Of a stretch of 64,000 nt of DNA, positions 36,989 to 47,157 are shown one piece after another. Within the stretch, counting starts at the first letter, position 1. The number at the start of each line of letters is the position of its first letter. The notes under the pieces were generated by a model. It was given only the letters and a program-made list of their open reading frames with translations, had not been told where the DNA came from and did no database searches. The position numbers were made by a program, and so were the translations under genes. Source of the DNA: Terfezia claveryi (taxonomy: Eukaryota > Ascomycota > Pezizomycetes > Pezizales > Pezizaceae); the NCBI GenBank assembly GCA_015179025.1, contig WHUX01000005.1, forward strand, positions 744,001 through 808,000. Reading direction: 5' to 3'.

Positions 36989-37069
36989 TTCTGGTCCGCA
37001 ACGAACCAGTTCATTCCGGTATGGGGGCCGTTTCGGCCGGAATGGACCGGAATCCGCAGTAGACCAGAA
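36989..37069 (+). repeat. 81-bp TTCTGG-type MITE-like palindrome
   Basis: The ends are perfect inverted repeats, TTCTGGTC and GACCAGAA. Inside, ATTCCGG and CCGGAAT and a GGCCG/CGGCC core can also pair. The termini match those of the larger elements at 38577-39767 and 47158-48113, so it is probably a very short non-autonomous relative. Target duplication is unclear because the flanks are TA-rich. Confidence 0.65.
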
Positions 37070-37244
37070 AATATATATATATAAACGTTTTCAGGGTAAC
37101 TAAACTTCTCTTCATCCCTTACCGCCTTACTTTGAAGAAAATGTTCTAGTTACCGCGGCAAGTAACAAGTAATAAGTAACAAGTATAGCTATTAATTACT
37201 TACTATTACTAACTTCTCTTTTTTTTTTTTTTTTGCTGTTTTTT

Positions 37245-37278
37245 GGGGGTTGGGGGGAGGGGGGAGGGGGGAGGGGGG
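37245..37278 (+). repeat. G-run array with G-quadruplex potential
   Basis: A five-G run, TT, and then four six-G runs each separated by a single A. This is an almost ideal G-quadruplex pattern. It follows a poly-T tract in intergenic DNA. Confidence 0.85.
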
Positions 37279-38576
37279 ATTAGTGTGATATCTATTTTAA
37301 AGAATGAAAGATACATATTGTATATATACTATAGAAGAGTGTAGAATAGGGAGAGTTAGGGTAGGATAAATAAATGCTAATAGAGGGAGCGGAGGGGTGG
37401 GGGCTGCGCGCGGGCTGGAATATGATAGGGAAAAAAAAAGTAGCAGAAAAAAAATATATAGGGATGTTTTTACTGTAGTTTTTTTTGTTAGTTTTTTTTT
37501 TTTTTTTGGTAGTGGTTGGTAGTTGGTGTTGGGGTGTATGGTGAAGTGAGAGTTCGGAGGTAATGATATTCCTTAGAATTGTTATTTGGATAGAAATAAT
37601 AATATACATCTGTAGGTAAGGGGTGTTATAGCAGTGTCTACTTAATGGTTGATGTATTAGGTCTGTATTGCAAGCGCTGTATTTTTGTGTTTTAATTTTT
37701 TTTAATTTTTTTGGCCAGAGGAGAGAGAGAGGAAGGAATTAGAATTGGGTGGTGAGGGGAGAAGGAGAGGTGGTATTTTCTTGGCGATAACTATATGTCA
37801 GTGTCAGGGTTTATTGTATGGGAAAGGGTAAGTACATATTTAGTTATATTTCATCACGTTGAAAGATGGGTGGGGGAAAAGATATAAGATATGTAGCTCC
37901 CAAGATGTATTCCTTAATAACGACGTAAACCTCCCCCCACCTCCTTGCAGACAACTACCATCTAAATGTACTTTCAACAATATATTTCCCATTCAAAAAA
38001 TTAGTATACCTAGCTAACCAAAATCTTTTTCCTTTTTTATTTTTTGAGAGGGCGCATTGATTGATTTCATATTTGGATAATCTATCTATACTGTTGCTGA
38101 AAAAAAAAAACTTATTACTTATGTTCCAGATAGTATGACAAAAACAAAAATTACCCCAATAAGGCTAGATAATAATGTGAAAATGTACAAGATAAAAGTG
38201 GGAAAGTTGTTTAAGGTAAGGTGAGGAGAGTTCAGGATAAGATAATAAATATTAACCTAGGCCAAAAATTGTGGGTTACCCTGAATCCATGGAAGATGGA
38301 TGCCGAGATTTATTTGGTCCTCCTTCCATTACTAATCTATTTCTAACCACTCAGTAAATGTCAAAGTATGGTATACATGTGCACTTGTAGAGCTATATAC
38401 ATGTAGATAGCTATATGAGCCGCTATGAATTCATATAACCTATTACGTTCACAAACCCCATTGTTCTTTGCTATATCTTTAATTAACTGGATGCGGCACT
38501 GTCTTAACAGCCTGCTATGAAGACGTTAATATTAGCTAGAAAATCTGCGGTGGGGGAATCACCTTGCGTGTATATG

Positions 38577-39767
38577 TTCTGGTCCGTTCCGGGACCGGGC
38601 AGTTACGAGATTGCGAGATTGCCCGGGCTGTTCCGGGATGGCATAAATATCACATATATAGTTTATACATAAGATATATATATTCTGGGCCGTTGCGGGA
38701 TTGCAGGCCATTCGGGAATGGCATATACATTCATATACATTATATGCGCACTCCAAGCATATCTATGAAAGCAGATACATAGCGCAAGTGATTAAACACC
38801 AAATAAAGAGACAAATAGAACTCAGTTGACATGTGCGTAAATAGGCATTGTGAATATGTTGCCGCAGCCACCAATGCCTCCCCCAATTCTTAGTTCAAAA
38901 TCGCTTACGGCTGGCACATATCTTTTCACAAGTATTAAAGAAAAAAGAAAAAAAAAAAAGGCTGGCACAGATATTGCCATAGCATACACAAGTGCCACTA
39001 TAGCATATATTTTGACAGTTTCATTAGCAATACTGCATTATTTACAACCCTATCTATGTGTGTTTTTATGGATATTATTCTATAGGGTGTTGTACTGTAA
39101 AATGTTGTGCGAGAAGGGATGTTGTGCTATAGGGGTAGCATAGGTATTCATAACACCATACGAGGAGCTAGGCCGCCAGATGCCAGCTTAGATTGGGCAA
39201 TACCTACCTGCTAGTTCTAAGTAGTGTGGTTGTAGTGCCAACCAGACTAGTGCGCTATGCCCGTGCCGGTAATAGACATATTTGGCTCAACTTTGCTCTT
39301 TGCGTAAGTACGGAACTCCTCCATATTATTCGGAACCGTGATATATGTCTGGAGTTCATACGTTTGTAGGAATATGTAGAAGCCACGAATGCATGAAGTC
39401 CTCCAATATATAGAAGCGGCGATTCTGGGCGATTAGTATTTTCAGGGAATACAAGAAATTTTCTACTACAATCCGAGCATTGTGTGATTTCTTCCTTCAC
39501 GGCAATTGATGGATTGATTGAGTGGAGGGTTGAGCAAGCGAAGCTCTTTTTTATCCCCCACATTTTGTTTAGTTACTTGCGCTCTATCCCTTTGTTTTTT
39601 TGTTTAATTAAGTAACTTGCTATAAAGTAACTGTAATATTGGATATACTTCTATTTGATATTTACTACATGTGATATTGGAGTGTCGCTGTAGTATTGTA
39701 GAACCGCTATGGTATAGTAGTATTGAAAACTTTTGACCGAAAATTTTAATCCCGTAACGGACCAGAA
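38577..39767. mobile_element. TIR DNA element with TTCTGGTCCGTT ends
   Basis: The left end TTCTGGTCCGTTCCGGGA and the right end, read in reverse complement as TTCTGGTCCGTTACGGGATT, form an inverted pair 1.19 kb apart, with TATATG and CATATA outside. A second internal copy of the terminus (TTCTGGGCCGTTGCGGGATT) lies at about 38684, so elements may be nested. The left side contains GC-rich hairpins with CCGGGC/GCCCGG. No transposase is recognised; a minus-strand reading at 39563-39255 has no family signature. It is probably non-autonomous. Confidence 0.65.
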
Positions 39768-41280
39768 CATATACAAGCTAAGAATGGGGGATTTTAACAT
39801 TACTTCGCTCCAATAAAGGAACCAGTGATTCTGGGTCTAATCACCTCTCCCTACCTACATTCTGTCAGCCGACCCCTATAACAGCACGAATATGGTTAAA
39901 GGACTGTCGGTGGATTATTTGCCAATATGAGCGAGTGATGGGGTGTGAAGGGGAAAAAAAAAAAAAAAAAAAAAAGAAAATCCAGACCGCGGAGGATGAG
40001 GAGTGTTGTAAGAGGTTACTGTATATAAAAATAATACAGGATTATTATTGACAGCGACTCGCTGGGTCGAGTGAGAGAAAAGAGAGCATCAATGGGGAGA
40101 GGATACGGATTGTGAGAGGAACATGGGGCAGGATCACCGGAAAAGTGGGATGAAATGAGATGCCTGGAATTTTATTTTTGCAATGTTTCAATGAATAACG
40201 TGGAATGCGTGGGAAAATTTGTATTTGCCGGCACCGGTAGGCTTCTGTAATTTTTTCTGGTCAACGTCATTCTTTTTCGTCTGCACTGCCCAATCGAACT
40301 GTACGGAATCCTGATCTACAGGAAGAAGCCTATAAGGCCGCGAACGAGCGAGCCAGCAAGCCCCCGCGCTAGCTCAAAGACCCCATCGAGCTCAAAAGCT
40401 TCCTTGGGTGAAGTCTCAAGCTAGCACTGCGAGTGCTAAAGCACGAGCACCACGAGCGCACGAATTAAGTAACCAAGACCCCCCCTTGTACTGGCAAGTC
40501 TGGTTGGAAAGCTGGGAAAATAAAAAGAGAAGTGCAAGAGCATTGAGGAACCCATGTCCAGTACAAGCGGACATAGGGACAGCCAGAATCCGTGAGCTAC
40601 CTATGCCTGGGGGGGGGTAAAGCAGCTAGCTACCTATGCCTGGGGGATTAAGGCAATCACCTATGCCGGGTGGGGTTAAGGCATTAGGTCATACCTTTCC
40701 TACCGTTTATCGGCTTTTTTGCCCACTGGGTTTTCGATAACGGAGGTTTTACTGGTGACCGAACCATATTGGATGGATACGATAGGGCACACCGGCCACC
40801 GAATGGGACCCAGGATTGATGAATCGAGTAAATTGGGATGTTGGAATCTGGCATTAGCAGCAGAGACCAATTTAAGGGCCCATTCTCACTCACATAACGT
40901 GAGGGTGGTCTACGCAGAAGCGATAACCGAAGCCGGCAGCCCGCTGAGTCTAAGGACGTGGGCTGATCACCCATAGCAGGTCTAGCAATGGGGCCCTCTA
41001 AACCTGCGGGTTAGAGAACACGGAAGTGTGTGTCCGATCTAGCGATTGGGGCTAGGTCGTATCAGCATATGGGATAGTTGCTGCTTAAGAAGGATTGGTA
41101 TATTGGACATATTGCGGGTTATGTTTGTTGCAGGTGTTTGCGATTGGTGAAGGTCGGTCGGGACGCCCTCTCGGAGAGGGGGAGTAATGTTAGTCTGGTT
41201 AGAGTAATGTTACGGCTGAGATTACGCAAACTGGGCGGGCGCCACCTGATTTCAGGTTTTGACAATGTTAAGTTATGTCG
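39768..41280. other. Intergenic, probably decayed retroelement DNA
   Basis: No intact gene is present. Imperfect CCTATGCC repeats lie at 40600-40690. Open frames at 40408-40620 and 40719-40976 show no family signature and lie just upstream of a gypsy pol remnant, so they may derive from it. A poly-A run lies at 39953-39975. Confidence 0.5.
40600..40690 (+). repeat. Three imperfect CCTATGCC-containing repeats
   Basis: Copies start at 40600, 40633 and 40660. Each reads CCTATGCC followed by a G run and a TTAAGGCA-like or TAAAGCA-like end. Spacing is irregular (33 and 27 bp). They may belong to the adjacent retroelement fossil. Confidence 0.6.
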
Positions 41281-41324
41281 CAATCGCATGTGAAATGGGT
41301 ACCCCGCTGCCTATATATACACGC

Positions 41325-41347
41325 TAGTCTGGTTGGCAACCAGACTA
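41325..41347 (+). mobile_element. 23-bp palindromic micro-element with 9-bp TSD
   Basis: The insertion consists of TAGTCTGGTTG, one central G, and CAACCAGACTA. It is flanked on both sides by TATACACGC (41316-41324 and 41348-41356). The related repeat at 42631-42740 lacks it and has a single TATATACGC there, the expected empty site. The 9-bp duplication is typical of Mutator-like transposition. Confidence 0.75.
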
Positions 41348-41377
41348 TATACACGCACATCTTGTATCTAGTTATTG

Positions 41378-41420
41378 TAGTCTGGCTGGCACAACACCCT
41401 CTGTTGTGCCAACCAGACTA
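41378..41420 (+). mobile_element. 43-bp palindromic micro-element with 9-bp TSD
   Basis: The arms are TAGTCTGGCTGGCACAACA and TGTTGTGCCAACCAGACTA (one mismatch) around a 5-bp loop, CCCTC. TAGTTATTG is duplicated on both sides (41369-41377 and 41421-41429) and occurs once at the empty site in the repeat copy near 42690. It shares its terminal bases with the 23-bp element. Confidence 0.8.
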
Positions 41421-41494
41421 TAGTTATTGTCCTCTAAGGCTCGAGGGAAGTTCTGTATCGCTGGGTGGTGCACCCAGTTACCTAGGCCCGAGCA

Positions 41495-42240
41495 AACTTG
41501 ATTGCCGATTATCACTCCAAAACGCTGAACTCCACCCAAATAAACTGGCCTATCCACGATAAAGAGGCTCTTTACCATTGTTGATTGCTTCCGCAAGTGG
41601 CGATCCTCGTTGGTTCTCACGGACTACCAGGCCTTGCAGTATCAATACCAAGCAGAAGCTCAACTCTAGGCAAGCAACGTGGTATCAGAAGCTTGCAGAA
41701 TTCATCTTCACGATTACCTTCCGGTGAGGCTCCAAATTGGGAAAACCAGATGCACTGAGTAGGAGGTCAGGGGATGAGAAGTCGGGAACGGAAGAGCGGT
41801 TGTTTAAGGAAGGACAGGTGTTGTTGGTGGCAGAAGAGGATATTAGGAAGCCCGGGACGGAAAGTACCGTAGGGATGACATAGAAGGACAGGTGGCGCGA
41901 GAAAGGCCTGTAAAGAGAAGAAGGATGCATAGCGGAGGCATAGAAAGGCCTTGAATGGCAAATTGGATAGAAGAAGAATAGGGAGGTATAGCAGAGTCTG
42001 GAGAGCCCGGTCTGGAAGGCATAGATGTCGCAGGATCGCACAGAAAAGACGGCTTATTGGTTGTACCACCGTATCACCGATTGGAGGTCTTAGGGCAATG
42101 TTACGACAGTAGGGTAGCTGGGCATTGGGGTAAAGCACGCACCCAAGAGCTGATCAGCATGAACTTCATCTGGGACAAATGGCAAGAAGAGGTTGCATCC
42201 TATGTTACCTTGCCGGAAGGCCAAATCGGATCGGCATTCA
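41495..42240 (+). pseudogene. Gypsy pol remnant: RNase H to integrase zinc domain
   Basis: Interrupted plus-strand frames give, in order: HSKTLNSTQINWPIHDKEAL (RNase H, equivalent to 'N YP.HDKELLA'), CFRKWRSSLVLTDYQALQYQ, a linker KPDALSRR typical of gypsy elements, and the H2C2 integrase zinc-domain region HRLEVLGQCYDSRVAGHWGK then TQELISMNFIWDKWQEEVAS. Stops and frame changes break it, and the catalytic integrase core is missing. It is a fossil unrelated in position to the element at 1-4367. Confidence 0.8.
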
Positions 42241-42259
42241 CGAATGGCGCAGAAAGCTA

Positions 42260-42610
42260 GTAGAGATGGATGTCGTGCAGGCCAAATTGCAGCCTGCAAA
42301 GAACTCAGCCAGTCAGCCTCCAAAACGGGCATATTTGGATCGATCAGCCTCGTATTTGATCGATCAAATTAACGTCCAACCCAAACTTAAGGCTCGAATC
42401 TAGGTTTTAGGCCCAAATCAGGCTATGAGGAGATCCCTAAGGAGGTATTTGACAAGCGACAGCAGGAGGGTCGATGCCTAAAGTGTGGGAAAAAAGACAT
42501 AGAAAAATGCTTGTAGGAGCAGGGGCTACCGCCACCATTCGACCCATCCAAATCATCCAATCCATCCAAAGATATCCACCAACCCAAAACGCCCAGACCT
42601 AATGCTGGCG
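42260..42610 (+). pseudogene. Gag-like fragment with degenerate zinc knuckle
   Basis: The plus-strand reading gives EVFDKRQQEGRCLKCGKKDI with a later Cys. This resembles the 'R..GLCFKCGK.GH....C' gag knuckle, with the His lost. It lies downstream of the pol remnant rather than upstream, so the fossil is rearranged or two fragments are juxtaposed. Confidence 0.5.
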
Positions 42611-42630
42611 CCATCTGATTTAGTGTTTTG

Positions 42631-42740
42631 AATCCGCATGTGAAATGGGTACCCCGCTTCCTATACCTATATACGCACATCTTGTATCTAGTTATTGCTC
42701 TTTAAAACTCGAGCGAAGTTCTGTATAGCTGGGTTATGGC
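42631..42740 (+). repeat. Direct repeat copy B (empty-site copy)
   Basis: This is the diverged copy of 41281-41465 without the two palindromic insertions. It keeps one copy of each target word (TATATACGC and TAGTTATTG). Together with copy A it brackets the gypsy fossil, so an LTR origin is plausible. Confidence 0.75.
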
Positions 42741-42986
42741 AAAATCCCCCATTCTTAGCTTATGTGGCCCCTGCATGCCACAGGTGTCTTATTTATGCTT
42801 GCATTCTATCTCAACCACATCGTGGACGGTATCAACTCCAAACTTATCTTACTGCTAAGCTAAATTGGGTTCTCCTCTGAGTGCCAACCAGATAGTCCCT
42901 CTATTGCTTTCCTGCTTTAATTCATATTCTAGCTCCAACGTTGGATCTCGAGAATAATACAACCTCTATTACTTACTCTTCATTAA

Positions 42987-43418
42987 GCAGGGCTTTTAGC
43001 TTCTCAAGTTACTGAGATTCTACTATATTGTTCTTGTAAAGAAAAGGGCTCCTGCCAAACAAAATACTGCAAATGCTTCAAGTATAAAGCAAAGTACACT
43101 AATTACTGCAATCAATCCACTCATGAGCCCACGGCATGTCTGAATCTAGCCTCCTTTGAAAACTGCAATACACGCATCTGCATTCCTCGAGTACAGCAAT
43201 CTGTGGGTACTTTGGCAGCTACCGGTATGCCAGAAATAAGTATTTCAGATTCAGATTCAACTACACATGGTCGCAAACGCCGAATTTCGCACCTGTCTAC
43301 CTCCGCAGGATCTCACTCTATTAGATATACACGGTCTAAACCCACCCTTCCCACAATTGCTGATAACTCCGCTTCTGAGATAATAGTTCGTAGGTCTGAG
43401 AAATTAGGGGCCAAGTAG
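42987..43418 (+). pseudogene. Cysteine-rich CXC-like fragment, likely TE-derived
   Basis: The frame opens after a stop near 42984 and reads VTEILLYCSCKEKGSCQTKY, CKCFKYKAKYTNYC and THEPTACLN. The series CxCx5Cx4CxC...C...H...C resembles the Cys-rich CXC/tesmin-like motifs found in some transposon-encoded proteins. After it comes a Ser/Thr/Arg-rich tail ending at 43418. An acceptor-like TTAAGCAG at the 5' edge suggests it is a last exon. No complete gene can be built, so I call it a remnant. Confidence 0.35.
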
Positions 43419-43735
43419 TTGGCTGCAGCATATTTTGGTCGGCTTTTTTTTTTCATTTTTATACTGCGTACTCATGGGCCGTGTGGTTTGCACTGGTAGC
43501 AGATGCATTGAGTTTATCCTGGTGGTGGGTGGCGGTGATGTGTTATTGTTTCTGCTTTTGTATTATAATCTTATTCGCTAATCCCCCACTATGATCTCAT
43601 CCCCTTCACCATTCTCTACATTACAGTTTATTCCCCCCCTGGTTTCCTTTTTTCCCTTTTAGGCTTGAGTCCTCTGCTTCTTTGTCATCCGCTTCCTTAG
43701 TCATCTCCACCTATACTAATATCTAATATCATCAG

Positions 43736-43972
43736 ATTGGTCAATCTGCCACATTGACCAATGGGGCGCTAATGGTGGCTCGGTCGATTGATTCAAATAT
43801 TGCGCATTGATCAATGTGAGATCGTCCGATTCACCAATACCTCTATGAATCGTGCAACACCGCCCGATTCACCAATAATTACTCACATACTCCAATACAG
43901 AAAAACTCTATAGACTATAGCTCAAACATAGCCCTACCTGACTAAGAGTGTTTGACGCTAATCAGTATAAAA
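43736..43972 (+). promoter_or_regulatory. CCAAT-rich promoter with inverted repeats and TATA box
   Basis: ATTGGTCAAT (43736-43745) and ATTGACCAAT (43753-43762) form a perfect 10-bp inverted repeat. ATTGATCAAT at 43806-43815 is self-complementary. CGATTCACCAATA occurs twice (43827 and 43865). A TATAAAA box lies at 43966-43972, 120 bp before the start codon of the next gene. CCAAT boxes are bound by the HAP/NF-Y complex in fungi. Confidence 0.6.
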
Positions 43973-44091
43973 CCTCAGGCTCGCTGCTGTCTTTCCTCTT
44001 TACACACGTCGGTCCCTCCTACACTGAGCAATAACAACGCCTAATCACATACAACCACATACAACTACCTCCTGGTCTCAATAAATTAACT

Positions 44092-45282
44092 ATGAATACC
44101 TCTCTCACAGTCCAAACTAGGACACCCGGCAGCTTTGGTGGACGTACATGGGTACCTTGTCTATCAACTTGTTCCACTGGGTCCTCAAGGTCCGAAAGCG
44201 CTGCATTGAGTGATATCACTGTGTCTAGCCAAGCGCTATCTACCCTCGATGATAGCCAGCACAGCGATCATCGCACCCAAGCCATGGTTGACATGGCCGA
44301 AGGACTTATCAGACAGACTCCCAAGGAGTCAGAGGCTGTGGTTATAGCTGTGGGAAGCGAAAAGAGGATTAAGGAATACGTCACTAAGACGAGGCGAGAT
44401 AGAAAGGCAGGGAACAGGTTCCGTTCTCTCACAATCAGAGAAATTGCAATCTTGGTAAGCAACTAATTCAACTGTTGGTTTCCCTGTTGCTAACTGAATT
44501 CTTAGATATTCACCTACATTGGCTATGAATCTGTTCCCAGACTCAGCAATCCAGGACCAGACTTCGACGATTACGACTTGGCTGGCTACTTTATAACCAG
44601 TAATGACTATGCTCGCTTCATTCATTGTGAAGTTTCTCTTGTAGCGCGCACTCTCCAGCTGGCCAATACTAACGACACGCATACACTTCTTAAGTTTATT
44701 TATTCAACCTTCCTCAACCCGCTCAACGCAACCGTACATACCGTCACCCTCTCTGATGCTCTCGAAACAATTAGCTGGCTAGAAACCGCCTCCCTCAACA
44801 AAGTTTCAGCCACCCTTGGATGGACTGTAGCATCAGCTCAAGATGTCAGTGTGTTTATCACAGCTGCAAGGAAACTACTACCTCCCTTCGCCTTGCAGCC
44901 TGGCTTTACATTAACAAAAGCCAATTCAGGATTCCAATTGAAGGGTTTCGTGCTTCACGCAAGGGAGCACAATACCGCCCTTATGCGAAAAGCGAGGGCC
45001 TGGGGTGTTAGAGCGCTAGCTGCAAAGAGAAGGAAGTTTTTTGATGAGGCAAAATTGGAGGGGCTTGTTCCATCTGTTCAGGATTTGAATGCTAAGGCGT
45101 CTAAGGACGAGGTGAAGCAGGAGTTAGATAAAAAGGCGTCTAAGGAGGAGACCAAGGCAGAGTTGGAACAGCTAAAGGTAGACACTGAGGCCAAGCTGGA
45201 TGCGTTAAAGGGTATTATCAGCGTTTTGTTTCAAGGACATCCTATGGCCAAGGAAATAAGAACCCGGCTCCAGAATGTCTAA
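44092..45282 (+). CDS. Uncharacterised protein with C-terminal coiled coil
   Basis: Two exons (44092-44454, 44506-45282) join over a 51-bp GTAAGC...CTTAG intron with a GCTAACTGA branch site, giving 379 residues. The N-terminus is Ser/Thr-rich. A basic stretch, TRRDRKAGNRFRSLTIREIA, leads across the junction into ILIFTYIGYESVP. The middle is mixed and shows no domain I know. Residues about 310-365 are Lys/Glu/Ala-rich with repeated KKASKEE/AKASKDE units and heptad spacing, so a coiled coil is likely. A TATA box and CCAAT array precede it. It lies in TE-rich DNA and may be lineage-specific. Confidence 0.65.
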
Positions 45283-46197
45283 GGGTTAGAACTACCAAGC
45301 CAAAACGACAAACATGAACCATTGCAAACATGCTGTTGGACGTTAGGAATACTGAATCTGAGACAAGTTTACATGGGTGCTTTGCTTTGTGTCCTTCATT
45401 CAATGAGATGAGTGTATTACTCTGTTGCCCTTGTTTCTTTACCTTAGTCAAGCATTTGTAATAAATGATTATTACGTTACGTTCAAATTGAGCACAAGCC
45501 GCAACTTTTGGTTAGTGACAGGCTTTCGAGCCCCAAGTGCCGTAGTGTCATGAGCTGAGGACCGCACAGAGCACACCGTAGGTTGGCAAATTGCTACGTA
45601 CGATATATTCATAACGCAAGTCGATGAACAAGCAGGCATGATTCAGATCATAAGCGAGCAACACCCCCAACTGTAGTATCCCATTTGGGATCTAAGTCCC
45701 CAGGTGTTCCGGGCCAGCAGCGGGAACTAAATATTTGCGGAAGGCCCGGGCCAGCCGCCAGAACGGTTTGTTGTCTCGCGGAAGCACAAATTTACCCAAG
45801 TAAGTACAAGTTTGATATATATAAGTGAAAATGAATAAAGATAAAGCGAGGAGAGTGAGAATTAGTAATAATTATTGTAATAGAGGTATATACTAAAAGT
45901 GAACGAGGACCTGCTCAGTAATGTATCCGGTTCCAGTAAGACAAGTTCGACTGCAGAGTACCTCAGCCCATGTGCTCCTGAAGATGGAGAGTCTTACTTT
46001 TCCGCCTGAGGGAAGGGTGTCCGGTAGAGACCCCGACTTTTTCCTTTGTGTGGAGTAGCTGGACAGAGCCAGTTTTTGAAGTGAGGGTGGAGTGAGGTGA
46101 TTTTGTTGAACGGTAACCAGAAGGGAACGGCACCAGTATATTTAATGCACATCGAGATCAATCCTCTTCCAGCAACCTCGGCCACACTCAGCTCTTC
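45283..46197. other. Intergenic, no gene seen
   Basis: It holds scattered short open frames without family features. GC-rich words CCGGGCCAGC near 45710-45755 recall the GC-rich ends of the TTCTGG elements, but no TIR pair was found. Confidence 0.5.
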
Positions 46198-46797
46198 CTA
46201 CCCAAATAGCTCTTCCTCCATCTCATCCCACTCCCCCACTATGCTCTTCTCACTATCTACTACCCCATGTTCAATACACATCTGCGTCACCTCCACATAA
46301 ACACACCTCCATACCACCTCCATCTCCTCTACCAACCCCTTCAGCACTTCCTGAACCACTACTTGCTTTCCCCATTCCTTCAATAGCCCTGCCCTCGCGT
46401 ACTTACCCAACCAAGAATTTCCGCCTGCAAGGCAAAGTATCTGCTCGTGTAATCCTCTTAGTGTTTTTTCTATCTCTGCAAACTCGGTTCGCCCATCGCT
46501 GAGGCGTATAGTCCAGTGGGTAGTAAATGTGGGCAGGCTTTCTTGTGAGACTGAGTCCTTGGTGGAGAGCAGCGTGGCCCGGTGGACGTCGAGGGTTTCG
46601 AGGGCATTGACGAGGCGGTGGCCATTGTGGGAGAGGCCTGTGAAGAGGCGTTTGCGGTGGCAGAAGTTGAACATAATGTGAGTTTGTCTATGGGGATTGG
46701 AGATTAGAAGATGGGCGGAGTCGTGCTTCGAGGAAGGCATCCACGGTGTAGTTAAGCAGCTAACCTGTAGATTGGCGGAAGAGTTAGAGTCACTCAT
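46198..46797 (-). CDS. Uncharacterised 199-residue protein
   Basis: The open frame starts MSDSNSSANLQVSCLTTPWM; an internal Met (MPSSKHDSAHLL) is also possible. It contains ALETLDVHRATLLSTKDSVS, a helix-rich middle with TEFAEIEKTLRGLHEQILCL, and an acidic end GEWDEMEEELFG. I recognise no family. The sustained open frame and helical periodicity suggest a real protein, probably soluble. No intron is needed. Confidence 0.45.
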   Translation of the reverse strand: MSDSNSSANLQVSCLTTPWMPSSKHDSAHLLISNPHRQTHIMFNFCHRKRLFTGLSHNGHRLVNALETLDVHRATLLSTKDSVSQESLPTFTTHWTIRLSDGRTEFAEIEKTLRGLHEQILCLAGGNSWLGKYARAGLLKEWGKQVVVQEVLKGLVEEMEVVWRCVYVEVTQMCIEHGVVDSEKSIVGEWDEMEEELFG

Positions 46798-47157
46798 TGA
46801 TGAAGCGTTTCGTAGAAGTCATAGGACTCACTTCGGGAGGGTTTTCGATGCACGTATAGTTGCAAACAGGATCACCGGTAATCGGTTATATGCTACCCGT
46901 GCTTCCTATGCTGGGTCTATGCAGCACTGCATACGTACCAACCAGAACTAGACTAACCAAGTGTTTGGGTCACAAAGAAATTGTAATAAAGATTGGTACT
47001 GGTAGGGAAGTAAGAAATACTTTAGTTTTAACTTATGTTGGGGAACTTTATGTATGTAGCTTTGCCAAGCCTCGCTCTATCACCGGATGAACGCCGCCGC
47101 TACACTACAACGACAAACTGAAATAAAGTTGCAATAGATTGGCTGGTCTAAAATATT

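Larger units (their letters stand above)
36598..38576. other. AT-rich intergenic region, TE scraps
   Basis: No gene is supported. It contains an 81-bp palindromic element (36989-37069), poly-T (37211-37234 and 37491-37507), a G-run array (37245-37278) and AT-rich decay with poly-A near 38101. Confidence 0.6.
41281..41465 (+). repeat. Direct repeat copy A, with two insertions
   Basis: This segment is a diverged copy of 42631-42740, sharing CGCATGTGAAATGGGTACCC, CTTGTATCTAGTTATTG and GAAGTTCTGTAT. It lies just 5' of a gypsy RNase H fragment, so the pair may be LTR remnants. Copy A differs from B mainly by two small palindromic insertions. Confidence 0.75.

Noticed and set aside
40408..40976. 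Genes in the two open frames upstream of the gypsy fossil
   Set aside because: They have no domain, intron or promoter support, and nearby repeats suggest retroelement debris.
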